The notes: generated by a model not told the origin, from the letters alone. A DNA stretch of 64,000 bases from Verrucomicrobiaceae bacterium (GCA_024232965.1 JACKQF010000007.1:62001-126000); one strand, 5' to 3'. Numbered from the stretch's first letter, positions 20,101-28,963 are shown. Numbers and translations are program-made.

Positions 20101-23100
20101 GCGTAAAAATCTCCGCCGGTGGACCTGCAGCCGTAACCATTTCGGCACCTTTCCGACTGGGTGCTGATCAAACCTGGAGCGTTGCAGATGCGGGCTCAAT
20201 CCTCACATTCGGAGGCGCGCTGCAGGGAGAGCAGGATCTCACCATTTCTGGTGCAGGAAAAATTATCCTTGGTGCGGCTGCTACAGGAACCTTCAACCCG
20301 GGCCTAACTTCTGACATCGTCATCAATGGCGGAACGGTTGAACTGCAACATGCTGGTGCCCTGGGGACCACAGTGCTTGGCAATACTGCAAATGTCAGTG
20401 TCAACAGCGGTGCGGCCTTCTACTACAATGGGGCGGCGGGGACGGTGAACAATCCTCTCACACTCAACGGCGGCACGCTTTCCGCAGGCACCGCCAACCA
20501 AACCTACAACGGTGCGATTAGCCTGACGGCAGATTCCTTCGTGAATCTTCGGGACAGCCATTCCGCCACCACCAGCACGACAGCGCGCACGATCACCTTG
20601 TCCGGCGCACTGACCGGCACGGGCAAAATCAGTCTCGACAGCGTCGACACACTTTCTAGTGGTAATCCAATCACCGGAACGCTGGTCCTCAATCAGGACA
20701 ACAGTGGCTGGTCCGGTGGCTTTGACATTACGCGTGGCACGGTTCAAGTGACGACGAGCCTGAACGCTTTTGGCACCGGCCCGGTGTCTGCTTCCGGTGG
20801 GCGCATTCAATTCAATTTGCCTGCCAACAACACTGTCAATTTGGCGCAAAACTTCACCGTCGATGGAGCTGGGGGCGTCTTGGAACTAAGCGTCGATGCT
20901 CAAGGAACGTTGTCGGGGGATCTGACCATCAACCTCAATGGCACCGTGACTCTTGGCAGCAACGCCAATGCCAACAACGCCCTGCGCATCACGCAGAGTA
21001 GCGACAATTTCAGCATCATCAATCTCACCAATTCCGTGGTTCTCGGTAACGATGCCAGCATCAGCTATCAGGGAAATGCTCTGCGGCCTTTTGAGATCTC
21101 GGGCATCATTTCAGAAACCGGTGGTGCACGCAGTCTTGCCATCAACGATGAGCTCGGTGGTTGGGCGGTTACAAGCCGCACCATTCGCTTGAGTGGGGCG
21201 AATACCTTCACTGGGGGACTCTCCGTTACGGAAGGAGCTCTTGAGTTCAGCACCGTATCCGACATCGGTGGGCCTGCCAGCAACCTTGGCCAGGGTAACA
21301 GCATTGGTTTGGTGGCCGCCGCATTGACGTTCATCGGAGATACCGCCAGCCAGTCCACCAACCGACCCATCACGATCACGGGGGCTTCCACCTTGGCCGC
21401 GAATGGTACCAATGGGGCCACCATCACCTACTCGGGTGCGGTGGATGTTGCGGGCAATACACTGAGCCTGATCGGTACGGGTGAAGGCTCCATCACCGGC
21501 GGAATCAGCCAGACGGGAACTGCTGCCGACATCAATGTAAATTCTGGGATTTGGCATCTCGGAGGTGCTCTCAGCACCTTCGCGGATGATATCATCGTGA
21601 CAGGGACCACCACCGGCACGGCCGTCCTGAATTTCGACACAACCGGCAGCATCAGCTACACTGCAGGAACCAGCAATGGTTGGTATATTCGCGACGGTGG
21701 GGTGATCAATCTCAATGCTGATGATGTGAATGGCGTCAACAACTCCGGTGGTCTCGACTTCATTCTGATTGGCAACGACGTGACAGGCGCGCCCGCTACT
21801 TTCAATGTCAATACGTTCAACGTCACCGTGCCAAGGCTTGACCTTGGTGGCATTGTAACTCCTGGACGCACTGGCATCGTCACCGGGACGGGAACCATCA
21901 CTGGGACCTACACCGGAACCGACTATGCGCAGGGATTCCGACTTTTTGATGGCTCGATCTCAGCTAACCTGGCGGGCACATCGACGATTCTCAAACAGAG
22001 CGTCGATACCGTTACCCTGTCCGGTGATAACAGTGGCTTGACGGCCACAACCGCCACCCGGATCGATTCTGGAACTTTGATTCTGGACTACACCACGAGC
22101 AACACGACAAAGCTTAGCAGCACTGCTGCGGTGGATCTGCGTGGTGGCACCATCCAGGTGTTGGGTAACAACACCGCTGCAACGAATGAGACGCTGGCCA
22201 GTCTCACGCTCGGCAACGGCGGCTCCAGTGAGATCCAAGTCATTGGTGGAACGGGTCAAGACGCCGTCTTGAATCTGGGCGCCATTACTCGTGCGAATAC
22301 GGCGGCGGATGGAACGATGCGTTTCATTCTGCCTACAGGAGCTCAGACCGCCACCAACGGTATTCGAACCACCAGTCCGAACAGCACTTCTGGACTGCTG
22401 GGCAACGGCAGCACCTCCACCAACGACTCCGCCTATGCGACGGTGGATGATGGCACGGGGATTTGGTTCGCGAAAAATGATGGTTCAGGCAACATCATCG
22501 CCCAAATCTCAACGGTGAAAAACGATGTGACAACGTGGCTGCCTGGCGATCACGTCACGGACGATACGACCGGTTATACCAGCCCACTGCTCTGCGCCAA
22601 CATCAACAGTCTGCGCTTCGACGCGACGGCGGGTTCAGATATCACTCTTCCAGATGGTGGTCTGCTCACGATCTCTAGCGGCGGGATTCTTCTCACCAGC
22701 AACGTTGGCAATAGTCCCACGATCATTGGCGGCACTCTAACTTCAGGCGCTACCGAAATTATCATCACCCATGATAGCGCCTCGACGTTCGAGATCTCCT
22801 CCGACATCCGCGTCAACCATGCCGTGACGAAGACTGGCGGCGGAACATTGTTGCTGACGGGTAATAACGTTTACACTGACGAGACTGAAATCCAGGAAGG
22901 TATCTTGTTGGTTAATGGCACGTCCATCGGCGATGCTTCGCCCGTCAACTTGGCAGATGATCATGTCGCGACTTTGAAGTTGCTCAATAGTGAAGCCATC
23001 GGTCGGCTAACGGGCGGGAGCAATGCTGTCGGTTTGGATGAACTGGCGACGGTGGACATTGGTGTCAATACGCTGACGATCAACAGCGGCGTCGGCAACG

Positions 23101-26100
23101 GGACCTACTCTGGAAAGATCATCGGGTCTGGCACACTCATCAAAAACAACTCCGGCTCGAATACCAACCAGGCGTTTGCTGGGGCAAGTACCGGATTCAA
23201 CGGGACGGTGATTGTGAATGGAGGCCTCTTCCAGCTGACCAGTCTCGGTGCGATGAATGCGACGGATTACATCCTGAACAGCGGATCGAGCCTATTGATA
23301 GACAACAACGGCACAACGACAACGGGTGCCCGCATTCTCGACACGGCAACGATCACCCTCAATTCTGCGGATGGTGCCTGGGCTGGCGAAACACGGCCCA
23401 GCGGTCTGGCCATCCGGCGCGATCAAAACTCGAGCACGACCGAGACGGTGGGTGTCATTTCCTTGCGGTCTGGGGCGAGTTACGCACGGCTTGACGCGAC
23501 TGGATCGAACACAAGCAACTTTACAGAGATCATCGCGAATAACATTGAACGGCAAAACAATGCTACCCTTGATGTGCGTGGCACGAACCTCGGCGCTTCG
23601 AGTGGGCGCCGGGTGAGATTGCGCATTGGTGATGCGACCAACCAAACGGCTTTTGTAGCGACTCTCATCGGTGGCGGTGGGGCTGCTGGTACGCCAACTC
23701 AAAGCATCGTTCCTTGGGCGATGGCTGAGTTGGTCACTAACGCTGCTGTCGGCGATGCCAACATGGGGAATTCGCTCGCGACTTATGTGAGTGGCCAGGG
23801 CTTTAGGGCTTTGGATTTTTCATCGGAATACTCCACCTACGCAGCGGGTGGTGCGACCTCCAACGTGCGTGAGAGCTTGAATGCAGATCTAACGGGACTG
23901 ACAGGTAAAACACTCAATGCCTTGGTCGTCAATAACGCCGCTACCGCTGCGGTGAACGTGACTGGCTCGGGCACATTGACCAATACCAGCGGCACCTTCC
24001 TCTTCACCGTCTCGGGTGGTGCTGCCAGCACCGCTTACAGCACGTCGCTGAGCGGGTTCGCAGATATCGCGGCTGGCAATGGAGAATACATCTTCTTCGT
24101 GCAAAACCCTTCCTCGGCAGCGACTACGGCAACGCTTTCCGCGACCATCGGGTCCCCTCTCAGTTCTTCGGCAGATTTGACAAAATCGGGTCGGGGGACT
24201 CTTGTCTTGACGGGGGTCAACACGGCGGGTGGGGGAGCCAACAAAACGACGCTCAACGAAGGGATTTTGGAAATCGCAGATCTGGACAACATTGGCGGCA
24301 ATACTGGAGACTTGATCTTTGCGGGTGGAACCTTGCGGTTCGGAGTTGGAATGGCTGACGACATCTCGCAGCGCAGCATCTTCCTGTTCAATGGGGGCGG
24401 CACAATCGATACCAACGGCATCGATCTTGCCCTTGCCAACAGCATTGGAGCGGGGCTCGGGGGCATCACCAAAACAGGTTTGGGCACTCTGACTCTGAAC
24501 GCTGCTGCCAGCTACTCGGGCCCGACCGTGATCAGCGGTGGAACACTGGCCGTGGGTGCCAATAACGCGACCGGTGTCGGTGGGGATCTGTCCATCGGCG
24601 CGGGTGCCACCCTCGATCTTGGTGCTAACAGCATCACGGCGGGCTTAGTGTCGACGAGTGGTGCGAGCCCGGCCATCGTTGGCACGGGAACAATCAACGC
24701 TTCCACGGGTTTTGCCTTCCGCAATTCCGGCAACATTACGGTGGATGCAGTGTTGGCCGGGGCAGGTGGCCTCTTCAAGAATCAAACCAATGTTTTGACT
24801 CTCACCGGCCTCAATACCTACACCGGCACCACAGAGGTGCAGTCTGGTACACTTAGTTTCGACTCGATCGGCATGGTCGGTGGAGGTGCCAGCGCTTTGG
24901 GCGCACCTGCGACGATTGAAGATGGGATCATTCGCATGGGGCTCACCTCAACGGCGACCTCACTCACCTACACTGGCTCCGGCCATGTCAGTGATCGTAT
25001 CATTGAAATGCAGGGTACGACGGGTGGACTGACACTCAATGGCAACGGTACCGGTGCGATTGCTTACGGACAGGTGCAGACCGCCACAGGTGGCAACAAG
25101 ACTCTGACACTCCGTGGCACCTCGGATCCAGCTTTGATTAACTCCGTTGCTACCATCAAGGAGGTGGGCAGTGTTCTGACGGTGAACAAATCCGATGCCA
25201 ACACCTGGCTGATTGAGGGGGCGAGCAGCTACACCGGGGCCACCCAGGTGGACAATGGCACGTTGATGATCGGAGTCGCAGACGCCCTGCCGACGACGAC
25301 TACCGTGCGTCTGGGTACCGGAACGACGGCAGGCACACTGGACTTGAACGGCTTCAATCAGGCTATCGGGTCCCTGCTCGTCCAGACCAATTCGGATGCC
25401 GTCACTAACCAGATCATCGTCGATTCAGGGAACACTCTGACCATCAACGGCGCGGTGTCCATCGGAGCGAATGTCGAGGACGGCAATACCAACCTGAATG
25501 CTCTCGGTGGAGGTGCCGTCGTCGTCAATAGCGGCAACAGCAATTTCATCGTCGGTACCTCAACAGCTGCCACCAACAGCCGCGTCGATGTGGACTTCAG
25601 TGGATTGAGCAGCTTCACGGCGAATCTTGGCACTGGATTCTTCCGAATCGGGGACCCCAACACCGACACGGAGGACAATACGTCTACCATGAAGCTTGCC
25701 GTGGATAACACGATCACGGCGGCGCAGATCCGGATCGGAGATGGTTCCGGTGGCGGAGTCCCGACGACGCATACGCTGACCTTGGGTGGCGGCACGAACC
25801 TCCTGAATGCTGATGCACTGAACATTGGTTCGGCTGGGGGTACGATTCGTTCCGGCGGGGCGATCGTTTTTGATCCAGGCGACACCACGGGGACACTGAC
25901 TGTCCGTGCCGCAGATGGCACCAGTCCGGCAGTGATCAATCTGATAAATACTACTGGCAGCACTGCGTCGAGTATGGAATCCGTCTTGAACACTGCGGGT
26001 CATTCGGCAGACATTCTGGCGTCCACTTTGACCATGGCTTCCCGCACCCAGAACTCCGGGGCAGCCAGCGCGACACTGACCTTCGATCAGGGCACGCTGG

Positions 26101-27236
26101 ATGTGACCACGTTCAACATGGCGAGCCGCACTGGCACAGGCACGGGTGGCGCCACGGCCACGGTCAATATCGGAGGAGGGACCACCACCATCGATAGCCT
26201 GAACATGGCGGTGAATACCAGCAGCGGCGGCACGGTGACGGCAGACTTTAACGTGACCGATGGTGATGTGACGATCGGTGCTGGCAGTGGCACTGCGATC
26301 AATATGGCCAATGCAGGGACCGGACGAAGCGTGGTCTCAAACATCACTCTGGAAGGTGGCAACGTCACCGTGACTGGCAACATTATCCGCACTGGCGGCG
26401 CTGGGAGTGAGACAGCGACGGTCACTCTGGACGGTAGCACCCTCAACATGAGCGGGAACAGCGTCGGCAGCAGCTCCGCTCCTGTCACTTTCCAAGCTCA
26501 ATCGGGGTCGTTGTCCAATCTTGGCCAACTCAATGATGGTGGCACCCTCACCAAGGACACTCTAGGCACCCTCACGCTTGGCAATGGCAATACGTTCACC
26601 GGTGGCGTCAATGTTGCTGGCGGGATCCTTCTGGCGAACAACACGACTGGATCAGCGACCGGTTCGGGTCCGGTCAGCGTCGATCCCGGGACGATCCTTG
26701 GTGGTGATGGCATCATTGCGCCAGCGGTGGGCGAGAGCATCATTGTGGATGGCGATCTCTTTGTCGGGATGTCGGGAGCAAGTGCGGGTGCGGATCTGGC
26801 GCTGACGACGTCCGGTGCGGGTAGCACCATCCTCAATGGAAAAGTCGGCTTTGATATCTTCAGTGGCGACGGCGCTGGCGACAATACAGCGGTCCTCGGC
26901 GCTGCTGATCTTTTGGTGTTAAGTGGCCCTGTAACGTTGGGTGGCACCTTGGCGATCGGTGATCCCAATGGGCTCACCGCTTGGGCATCAGGAGACAAGT
27001 GGAGACTCTTCGATTGGGCCTTGGCGGGTACTCCGACCGGCACCTTCACGAACCTGACAGGCACTGTTGGGAATTTCACGGATCTTCCTGACCTCAGCAC
27101 TTACAGCCTGGCCTGGGACGTCAGCGATATCTATGCGGGTGGCACGATCAGCATCGTGACGGTGCCAGAGCCAGGGCGCATGATACTGGTGCTGTTTGGA
27201 CTCATGGGCCTCGTGCTGCGCCGCCGCCGGAAGTAA
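14103..27236 (+). CDS. Giant beta-strand-repeat PEP-CTERM surface protein, paralogue 2
   Basis: This encodes about 4,377 residues from the ATG at 14103; an in-frame GTG at 14091 is less likely. The N-terminus has a long basic region (RRNRRGLPY) and a hydrophobic segment ending at GADVTW, a plausible Sec signal. The mature protein begins with a W-rich cap (DLLWSTSGNWDVGVP), runs through PATR repeats, has a second cap near 19806 (SYWNGATGTEWN), and ends in VPEPGR, a hydrophobic helix and LRRRRK. It aligns with paralogue 1 over its whole length, sharing blocks such as the module near 22500 (NDVTTWLPGD, then CANINSLRFD) and the last 230 residues, which are almost identical. This indicates tandem duplication. 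The expected location is the cell surface or extracellular matrix after exosortase processing. No catalytic motif is seen. A GC-rich hairpin follows the stop. Confidence 0.9.
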   Translation: MINYSPSATRRNRRGLPYLIVTLLSGSALLGADVTWTAGSSSDLLWSTSGNWDVGVPTLTSDVFLPKPVPNPGSLTNPQIITLGGGSVANSLTFFAPYTLTGGDLALTSGQIAVTIGNASTIESKLTGSGGLLKLNDGALKLTNADNDYTGVTQIDAGSVIITNQSMLGDDLSAVIVTGNTTRAVGGGSLVVGSGNNNLDGLLFTRDLALTGGGASGDGAAFNSVGNNTFTGNIVTGGNPAGLSPVGGTPITATSTRLAATFGTTTIDGSLTIDPSGQTTEFTGNGNWVINSDITGAGNLSKSGSGLLILNGNNSFGGTLTINGGFTRITDPTNLGTSTAGNAVDMTAGTLEIRSDAFTSAAKVRLNSNSTIFVDHAIGSTALDGTVQFGALTLIANRTMTINGRNGYGLTFLGNMTGGSLANPNTINNNANGLVTYQGTFWNQTNTTVRTFSFGGNGDSLITSGIIATGAAHNVTKTGTGTLTINGTNSNFSGNLNVNGGTVAINDFRAITNNTATINIGTSTTSATLSIVGNNLSGANVTTNKVVNLAGTTGGATILANQTGTSPGVRFNANFTATGGSAANAKTLTLGGTSAQDNTIVGSIPNNAAGGAVNVTKIDPGTWVLAGQNTYTGTTTIANGILKLEANAATSTILPAAAAITFTQVNQYAGGTLELVGQAGVNNVQALGTLSYAGAGANTVKLTPGLLGTASLTFANMTTGAGGSVNFVGGDFTNNTFTLAQINGVVGSDGIITRSVYWNGADFAYRQGGVLRAPVYGVDAGTVTSATALAAGNNEITGSFATNSISIATLKINGGHTLTINPGNTLTMTGVGILATGGNSIITGDPIAMSGSATMVVRVDGGADSLRIESAFGGATGGLTKNGAGVLVLAGTNTQTGTVTLNEGTVRLSGSGVLGANNQDVTIRQGATYDLNGVTPSSNVKSFNSNGTVTNSSSTPVTLTVGGGNGTGVSNGIIEDGVGPVSVTKLGTGGMTWNMASTYTGVTTIGSTGIVVTPILSNIGSPSSLGAGDATSDATNAASLVFDGASATQAFGGINYNGRDSLSIDRLFTFGGTAANSGARIQANGSNNATLIWSNSGALAFGTANVDQGLVLGGASIGDNQFNPQITDNGSGVVSLYKADAGLWILGNAANSYTGVTQINGGALRADGSTLPTASPLVFNGGVLQSSGDFTRSLTATPTSGAGGVNWAGNGGFAASADKLTVNLGGNVTPDTLQWGSGGFVSGTLILSSTTALAEVEVLNPIDLNAADRTIQVDTNSSTNSDLATLTGVISTSSGTAGLIKTGTGILRLLADNTYNGDTNINGGTVRAVTIGNSTSSASNFGAGTGKINIGTGGTQGNLVYVGGGETTDRLIEIGGTTANVIIESSGTGPLVLTNVVNASTGTGAKTFFLRGDLNAANEITSALSNNTAGGVLNVTKDDNGTWILSGDSTYSGSTTVSAGPLGLAIDSTPSAGTVTSGPVGTGLLIISNGSVFALNGDRTIGNTVRFNGNSSANFIGINSITLNGPIATTTGGNTTVTNMLPAGKLLTLNSPTYTGTEATSARTLVFNGSGDTILNASVTNSTGGATINLNYQGYGSLTLGGSNGASTYTGSTTIQSGTLKVGVVDAIPNGATASDVTMNPALGLTATLDLNGNNQTINGLVANSLGTANIDNSAAIAATFTFGSQDKAVSLIGNVLNTGAGALSLVKTGSNTALLTGGTYDHTGTTTVNGGVLSFGGDVTATTGISVTNSSTLNINGGFSGSTGVTSLAVGGGSTLSLSLDSAGTPLSNLTSLDLGAGVGTALLRLNVGDLNTAGDNLGTDLITLLSGGSLSLANSITINMSDSGLNPNQTYTLLNLQDGGLNAFGIGNVIQGTTPGGFATYNWTVTDNLVQLTVGNLVTGVSYWNGATGTEWNLGAGQWSDDKAGTTASITIPGAGTDVIFSSNAGPAGALTTTLEQNFKINSLTFEAGTTTPTSVTIASGTDPSFRLQVAPQVATDGVKISAGGPAAVTISAPFRLGADQTWSVADAGSILTFGGALQGEQDLTISGAGKIILGAAATGTFNPGLTSDIVINGGTVELQHAGALGTTVLGNTANVSVNSGAAFYYNGAAGTVNNPLTLNGGTLSAGTANQTYNGAISLTADSFVNLRDSHSATTSTTARTITLSGALTGTGKISLDSVDTLSSGNPITGTLVLNQDNSGWSGGFDITRGTVQVTTSLNAFGTGPVSASGGRIQFNLPANNTVNLAQNFTVDGAGGVLELSVDAQGTLSGDLTINLNGTVTLGSNANANNALRITQSSDNFSIINLTNSVVLGNDASISYQGNALRPFEISGIISETGGARSLAINDELGGWAVTSRTIRLSGANTFTGGLSVTEGALEFSTVSDIGGPASNLGQGNSIGLVAAALTFIGDTASQSTNRPITITGASTLAANGTNGATITYSGAVDVAGNTLSLIGTGEGSITGGISQTGTAADINVNSGIWHLGGALSTFADDIIVTGTTTGTAVLNFDTTGSISYTAGTSNGWYIRDGGVINLNADDVNGVNNSGGLDFILIGNDVTGAPATFNVNTFNVTVPRLDLGGIVTPGRTGIVTGTGTITGTYTGTDYAQGFRLFDGSISANLAGTSTILKQSVDTVTLSGDNSGLTATTATRIDSGTLILDYTTSNTTKLSSTAAVDLRGGTIQVLGNNTAATNETLASLTLGNGGSSEIQVIGGTGQDAVLNLGAITRANTAADGTMRFILPTGAQTATNGIRTTSPNSTSGLLGNGSTSTNDSAYATVDDGTGIWFAKNDGSGNIIAQISTVKNDVTTWLPGDHVTDDTTGYTSPLLCANINSLRFDATAGSDITLPDGGLLTISSGGILLTSNVGNSPTIIGGTLTSGATEIIITHDSASTFEISSDIRVNHAVTKTGGGTLLLTGNNVYTDETEIQEGILLVNGTSIGDASPVNLADDHVATLKLLNSEAIGRLTGGSNAVGLDELATVDIGVNTLTINSGVGNGTYSGKIIGSGTLIKNNSGSNTNQAFAGASTGFNGTVIVNGGLFQLTSLGAMNATDYILNSGSSLLIDNNGTTTTGARILDTATITLNSADGAWAGETRPSGLAIRRDQNSSTTETVGVISLRSGASYARLDATGSNTSNFTEIIANNIERQNNATLDVRGTNLGASSGRRVRLRIGDATNQTAFVATLIGGGGAAGTPTQSIVPWAMAELVTNAAVGDANMGNSLATYVSGQGFRALDFSSEYSTYAAGGATSNVRESLNADLTGLTGKTLNALVVNNAATAAVNVTGSGTLTNTSGTFLFTVSGGAASTAYSTSLSGFADIAAGNGEYIFFVQNPSSAATTATLSATIGSPLSSSADLTKSGRGTLVLTGVNTAGGGANKTTLNEGILEIADLDNIGGNTGDLIFAGGTLRFGVGMADDISQRSIFLFNGGGTIDTNGIDLALANSIGAGLGGITKTGLGTLTLNAAASYSGPTVISGGTLAVGANNATGVGGDLSIGAGATLDLGANSITAGLVSTSGASPAIVGTGTINASTGFAFRNSGNITVDAVLAGAGGLFKNQTNVLTLTGLNTYTGTTEVQSGTLSFDSIGMVGGGASALGAPATIEDGIIRMGLTSTATSLTYTGSGHVSDRIIEMQGTTGGLTLNGNGTGAIAYGQVQTATGGNKTLTLRGTSDPALINSVATIKEVGSVLTVNKSDANTWLIEGASSYTGATQVDNGTLMIGVADALPTTTTVRLGTGTTAGTLDLNGFNQAIGSLLVQTNSDAVTNQIIVDSGNTLTINGAVSIGANVEDGNTNLNALGGGAVVVNSGNSNFIVGTSTAATNSRVDVDFSGLSSFTANLGTGFFRIGDPNTDTEDNTSTMKLAVDNTITAAQIRIGDGSGGGVPTTHTLTLGGGTNLLNADALNIGSAGGTIRSGGAIVFDPGDTTGTLTVRAADGTSPAVINLINTTGSTASSMESVLNTAGHSADILASTLTMASRTQNSGAASATLTFDQGTLDVTTFNMASRTGTGTGGATATVNIGGGTTTIDSLNMAVNTSSGGTVTADFNVTDGDVTIGAGSGTAINMANAGTGRSVVSNITLEGGNVTVTGNIIRTGGAGSETATVTLDGSTLNMSGNSVGSSSAPVTFQAQSGSLSNLGQLNDGGTLTKDTLGTLTLGNGNTFTGGVNVAGGILLANNTTGSATGSGPVSVDPGTILGGDGIIAPAVGESIIVDGDLFVGMSGASAGADLALTTSGAGSTILNGKVGFDIFSGDGAGDNTAVLGAADLLVLSGPVTLGGTLAIGDPNGLTAWASGDKWRLFDWALAGTPTGTFTNLTGTVGNFTDLPDLSTYSLAWDVSDIYAGGTISIVTVPEPGRMILVLFGLMGLVLRRRRK
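14490..26610 (+). repeat. PATR-type beta-strand repeat array in paralogue 2
   Basis: The same degenerate repeat pattern occurs as in the first giant gene. Clear copies begin near 14493, 14998, 15526, 15943, 16735, 22821, 24175, 24460, 24770 and 26547. The order of the stronger copies broadly parallels paralogue 1, so the array was duplicated as a unit and was not built independently. Confidence 0.75.
27162..27233 (+). other. PEP-CTERM sorting signal, paralogue 2
   Basis: The last 24 residues are VPEPGR, a hydrophobic stretch (MILVLFGLMGLVL) and RRRRK. They differ from paralogue 1 at only about three hydrophobic positions, and the final codons are the same, which points to recent common origin or gene conversion of the 3' end. 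Confidence 0.9.
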
Positions 27237-27250
27237 CTTCTATTCGGCAT

Positions 27251-27286
27251 GGGGGCATGATTGCGCTAGGGTGCGCACATGCCCCC
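27251..27286 (+). other. GC-rich hairpin overlapping the pseudouridine synthase start
   Basis: GGGGGCATG at 27251-27259 pairs with CATGCCCCC at 27278-27286. An inner TGCGC/GCGCA pair (27262-27266, 27273-27277) extends the stem. The right arm contains the ATG at 27279. There is no T-tract. It could end transcription of the giant gene weakly or hide the downstream start codon. Confidence 0.6.
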
Positions 27287-28010
27287 ACCCTCTACCACTC
27301 GCACTGGACTCGCTCGCGCGATGTCAAAGCTCGGCTTTTGCTCGCGCAGTCGAGCCACGGAGCTGATTCGCATGGGAAAGGTCAGCGTGAATCGCGCCGT
27401 GCGGAAGAACCCTGAGTTCCCCGTGATCATGGGTCGGGACATCATCGTTATGGATGACGTCAGCATCAACCAGGCCGCGCAAGTTTACGTCATGCTAAAC
27501 AAGCCAGCAGGTCTTGTAACCACCACCTCTGATGAGCATGGGCGCGATACGGTTTATGCCTGTTTTGAAGGGACCAAGTTCCCTCATCTGCCGCCAGTGG
27601 GCCGTTTGGATAAGGCTAGCGAAGGGCTCCTGCTCTTCTCCAACGATAATGTCTGGTCCGACTTCATCACCAATCCTGAAACGCATTTGGACAAAACCTA
27701 TCACGTGCAGATTGAGGGGCTCGTGGATGCTGCCTTCCTTACGCGACTCCGGCTGGGGGTCAAAGATTCGGGCGACCATCTCTCCGCGAAGAAAGTGAAG
27801 ATCCTCCGCACGGGGGAAAAGAATACCTGGCTGGAATTCACGCTCGACGAGGGCCGGAATCGGCACATCCGTCGGTTGCTGGCAGCTTTCGAGATCGAGG
27901 TGCTGCGCTTGATCCGTGTTGCGATTGGCGATCTAAACTTGGGTCAACTGCCCAAGGGGAAGTGGCGGGAATTGAGCCGCGGCGAGGTCAAGGCCCTGCG
28001 CCCACAGTGA
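27279..28010 (+). CDS. RsuA/RluB/RluE/RluF-family pseudouridine synthase
   Basis: This 243-residue enzyme isomerises a uridine in rRNA (or tRNA) to pseudouridine in the cytoplasm. An N-terminal S4 RNA-binding domain (residues about 8-60, with SKLGFCSRSRATELI) precedes the catalytic domain. The signature GRLDKASEGLLLFSND holds the invariant catalytic Asp. A late block (EGRNRHIRRLLAAF) matches the family's second conserved region. The start at 27279 keeps the whole S4 domain; an ATG at 27321 would cut into it. The start codon lies in the arm of a strong hairpin. Which rRNA position is modified cannot be told. The 3' end meets the convergent amidohydrolase gene with 3 bases between. Confidence 0.9.
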   Translation: MPPPSTTRTGLARAMSKLGFCSRSRATELIRMGKVSVNRAVRKNPEFPVIMGRDIIVMDDVSINQAAQVYVMLNKPAGLVTTTSDEHGRDTVYACFEGTKFPHLPPVGRLDKASEGLLLFSNDNVWSDFITNPETHLDKTYHVQIEGLVDAAFLTRLRLGVKDSGDHLSAKKVKILRTGEKNTWLEFTLDEGRNRHIRRLLAAFEIEVLRLIRVAIGDLNLGQLPKGKWRELSRGEVKALRPQ

Positions 28011-28013
28011 GGC

Positions 28014-28895
28014 TCATTTTTGCCTTTTCTGGGTTGCCAGGGGCATCTTGAAGACTGCGGGAAAATATTGGAGAAGAGATTCCGCCATCGCTGCTACGAA
28101 GGCTCGCTGGTTGTCCGCAGTATCCCGCACGCCTTTCCACGGGCATTCCACTTGGATCGCACTGACTGTGCCGCCATCACGCGATCCGTGTGCCTGAATA
28201 TCGTAGGCGCCTGAGAAATAGTCAGCCCCAGGGGTCGGTGCGGGCTTGGTAGGGCTGGGTACGCAGAGAATAGAGCGTGCTTCCAGCAGAGAGCCAAGGC
28301 TGTTTGGCCCATACATGAGTGCGGAGAGGTTGCGGCCGCTGCGGGCGACGAGTTCACGGATCGATGACTGTTCTATGGCTGTGGTTTCTTGGTCCAGGGC
28401 CGTATTGCTCATCGCGAGTTGGTTCGCAGTCAGCAGATAGCCGAGTTCCACCCGAGGCTCTTCATGACGATGCCCGTGAACGTCCAAAAACAGGCCACAG
28501 CCGCGCAACTGGGTTACCGCCTCACATGCCGTGGCACAGGCGTCATGGAACTCGTGCCATGCAGCTTCCGCAGCGGGATCACCCTGGGCGGCCTCCTTGA
28601 TTTCGCGATTGCAGTCCACCTTGGTGCGATGCAGTCGGCAAAGGATGACGTGTGGCCGCTGTCCCGTTTTGGCCTCTAGGGTCGCCGCCAGCGCTAGGAC
28701 AATCTCTGCGGTGTTGGTGTCCTGGGCCACTCTGCCAAAGTTGCGGTTGGGCAGATCTACCGGCTTCAGAGTCCCGCCATGCGGCGCTGCTAACACCAGA
28801 GGCAGGGTGCCCGGCTGGTACTCGATGAAGGGTTGCTCCGCAGGGGAATTGCCTGTCCCGATGGCAAGGATCAATGGCAGTAGGAGACGATGCAT
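28014..28895 (-). CDS. Exported N-formylglutamate amidohydrolase-like protein
   Basis: The start at 28895 gives about 293 residues with a Sec signal (MHRLLLPLILAIGTG, cleavage near SPAEQ); an upstream in-frame start would bury this signal. The core carries the N-formylglutamate amidohydrolase pattern: APHGG near the N-terminus, RLHRTKVDCNRE in the middle and FLDVHGH later, which together supply the metal-binding His/Asp/Glu residues. The family hydrolyses N-formylglutamate or related acyl-amino acids. Because the protein is exported and not in a histidine-degradation operon, its real substrate may be a peptide or cell-wall derivative. It lies downstream of amtB on the same strand, but a strong terminator separates them. 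Confidence 0.75.
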   Translation of the reverse strand: MHRLLLPLILAIGTGNSPAEQPFIEYQPGTLPLVLAAPHGGTLKPVDLPNRNFGRVAQDTNTAEIVLALAATLEAKTGQRPHVILCRLHRTKVDCNREIKEAAQGDPAAEAAWHEFHDACATACEAVTQLRGCGLFLDVHGHRHEEPRVELGYLLTANQLAMSNTALDQETTAIEQSSIRELVARSGRNLSALMYGPNSLGSLLEARSILCVPSPTKPAPTPGADYFSGAYDIQAHGSRDGGTVSAIQVECPWKGVRDTADNQRAFVAAMAESLLQYFPAVFKMPLATQKRQK

Positions 28896-28920
28896 GGTTT
28901 TTGATAACGCTCTAGCGAGC

Positions 28921-28963
28921 AAAAAAATAGCGCCTTTGAAGAGGCTAAGCTCTCCAAAGACGC
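28921..28963 (-). terminator. Intrinsic terminator after amtB
   Basis: Read on the minus strand, GCGTCTTTGGAGAG and CTCTTCAAAGGCGC form a 14-bp stem with two G-U wobbles and a 6-nt loop. TATTTTTTT follows directly. This is a textbook Rho-independent terminator 23 bases after the amtB stop. Confidence 0.9.
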
